Assembly (NCBI GenBank): GCA_946622835.1
Contig: CAMOQI010000064.1
Span: forward strand, 1-6,179
Direction of reading: 5' to 3'
Origin: an uncultured Candidatus Melainabacteria bacterium
GTDB lineage: Bacteria > Cyanobacteriota > Vampirovibrionia > Gastranaerophilales > Gastranaerophilaceae
Length of the DNA stretch: 6,179 bases
The notes under the pieces are model-generated. The model saw only the letters and a list, made by a program, of their open reading frames with translations. It was not told the origin of the DNA and did not search any database. Of this stretch, positions 5,204 through 6,179 are shown one piece after another. The stretch's first letter is position 1. The number at the start of each line of letters is the position of its first letter. A program made the translations under genes and the position numbers.

Positions 5204-6179
5204 TTATTCAACATATTCTTCCAAACGTTTTTTGCGGTTCGGGTGGCGAAGTTTCCTCAACGCCTTTGCTTCAATCTGTCTGATACGTTCACGAGTAACC
5301 CCGAACAATTGTCCGACTTCTTCCAATGTTCTTTGGCGACCGTCGTCCATACCGAAACGCAATCTCAACACATCTCTTTCGCGTGGTGATAATGTACAAA
5401 GGACTTCTGCCAAATCCTCTTTTAAAAGCTCAGATGCAACCATCTTAACCGGCGCATCAGCCTCTTTATCCTCAATAAAATCACCAAGACGTGAATCTTC
5501 TTCCTTTCCGATTGGGGTTTCTAATGACAACGGTTCTTGAGCAATTTTAATAATTTCGCGAAGTTTCGGTATAGAAACATTCATTTCTGCTGCCAATTCA
5601 TCTTCGGTTGGCTTTCTTGACAAGTCTTGTGCAAGTTTTCTTGTAACTTTTTTCAACTTGTTAATTGTTTCAACCATATGAACAGGAATACGAATTGTTC
5701 TTGCCTGATCAGCAATCGCACGGGTAATTGCTTGTCTAATCCACCATGTTGCATATGTTGAAAATTTGAAACCTCTTTCATGGTCAAACTTTTCAGCCGC
5801 ACGAATCAAACCCAGATTCCCTTCTTGAATCAAATCCAAGAATAACATTCCGCGACCAACATATTTTTTAGCGATACTAACAACCAAACGCAAATTCGCT
5901 TGAACCAATTTTCTTTTTGCAATAGCACCCGGGGTACCGCCTTCTAATATCTTTCTTGCCAATTCAATTTCTTCATTAGCCGACAATAACTTTATCCTGC
6001 CAATTTCGCGCAAATAAAGTCTGACCGGATCATCTATCACAACATTTTTCGGAATTTCCAAATCGTTGGGATCAGGTTCTTCTTCTGAGGAATGCATCAT
6101 ATAAATATCTTCGGAATTTATTTTTCCATCCATTTTCGAGGTAACAATATCTTCAATATTATCCGTTGAAATATCAACG
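5204..6179 (-). CDS. rpoD: Primary (housekeeping) RNA polymerase sigma factor, N-terminus beyond the window
   Basis: The frame is open from the stop at 5204 to the window edge, so 324 or more residues are visible. The ATG at 6133 is probably internal, because 15 further in-frame codons precede it (VDISTDNIEDIVTSK) and they resemble continuing acidic region 1.1 sequence. Canonical sigma-70 regions follow in order: 1.2 (DPVRLYLREIGRIKLL), 2.1-2.2 (LVQANLRLVVSIAKKY, FLDLIQEGNLGLIRAAEKFD), 2.3-2.4 (FKFSTYATWWIRQAITRAIADQ, for -10 melting and recognition), region 3 (RKPTEDELAAEMNVSIPKL), and 4.1-4.2 (LSPRERDVLRLRFGMDDG, TLEEVGQLFGVTRERIRQIE) ending LRKLRHPNRKKRLEEYVE. It directs core RNA polymerase to -35/-10 promoters, fitting the TTGAAA-17-TATAAT promoter elsewhere in the window. 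Style is group 1 and cyanobacteria-like (also called sigA). It ends at a strong hairpin terminator. Confidence 0.95.
   Translation of the reverse strand, partial: VDISTDNIEDIVTSKMDGKINSEDIYMMHSSEEEPDPNDLEIPKNVVIDDPVRLYLREIGRIKLLSANEEIELARKILEGGTPGAIAKRKLVQANLRLVVSIAKKYVGRGMLFLDLIQEGNLGLIRAAEKFDHERGFKFSTYATWWIRQAITRAIADQARTIRIPVHMVETINKLKKVTRKLAQDLSRKPTEDELAAEMNVSIPKLREIIKIAQEPLSLETPIGKEEDSRLGDFIEDKEADAPVKMVASELLKEDLAEVLCTLSPRERDVLRLRFGMDDGRQRTLEEVGQLFGVTRERIRQIEAKALRKLRHPNRKKRLEEYVE

Noticed and set aside
4892..5540. Plus-strand frames opposite the 390-residue gene and rpoD (4892-5389 and 5232-5540)
   Set aside because: One runs across the rpoD terminator and the end of rpoD and the other is antisense to sigma region 4; both are compositional shadows.

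Overview
The window is AT-rich bacterial chromosome. The strongest taxonomic clue is the primary sigma factor at the right edge, whose region 1.2 (DPVRLYLREIGRIKLLS) and core are cyanobacteria-like. Together with the low GC content, this suggests a gut-type Melainabacteria/Vampirovibrionia (Gastranaerophilales-like) genome. That placement is an inference from protein style and no search was run.

Layout, left to right. (1) Positions 1-1242, minus strand: the first 414 codons of an exported TPR-repeat protein whose 3' end is outside the window. (2) 1243-1808: a gene-free, very AT-rich spacer with nine AnTn tracts. Five of them are phased at 10-12 bp, and two palindromes sit at the promoters at its ends. 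(3) 1809-1967, plus strand: a 52-residue orphan protein with its own promoter, ribosome binding site and strong hairpin terminator. (4) 2078-2632, minus strand: a membrane-anchored small heat-shock (Hsp20/alpha-crystallin) protein. Divergent from it at 2769-2957 (plus) is a 62-residue ribbon-helix-helix regulator with a near-consensus promoter overlapped by a palindrome. (5) 2958-3356: no intact gene, but a structured dispersed-repeat element and a decayed partial copy of the large gene further right. (6) 3357-5063, minus strand: two tightly coupled genes, an unrecognised 390-residue protein and, 12 bp later, a 173-residue four-helix membrane protein. (7) 5151-5184: a strong terminator. (8) 5204-6179, minus strand: rpoD/sigA, open to the window edge.

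The housekeeping parts (rpoD, Hsp20, TPR protein) flank an accessory island at about 2960-5150. The island has the layout of a polymorphic effector/immunity locus: a large gene with a weakly defined start, a small membrane-protein partner directly downstream, then a degenerate partial copy of the large gene fused to a dispersed repeat. The partial copy is a mosaic. One 56-bp block has a single (synonymous) difference from the intact gene, while the adjoining sequence is only about 70% identical, which suggests recombination or gene conversion. The toxin/immunity reading is inferred from architecture only; no toxin domain was recognised.
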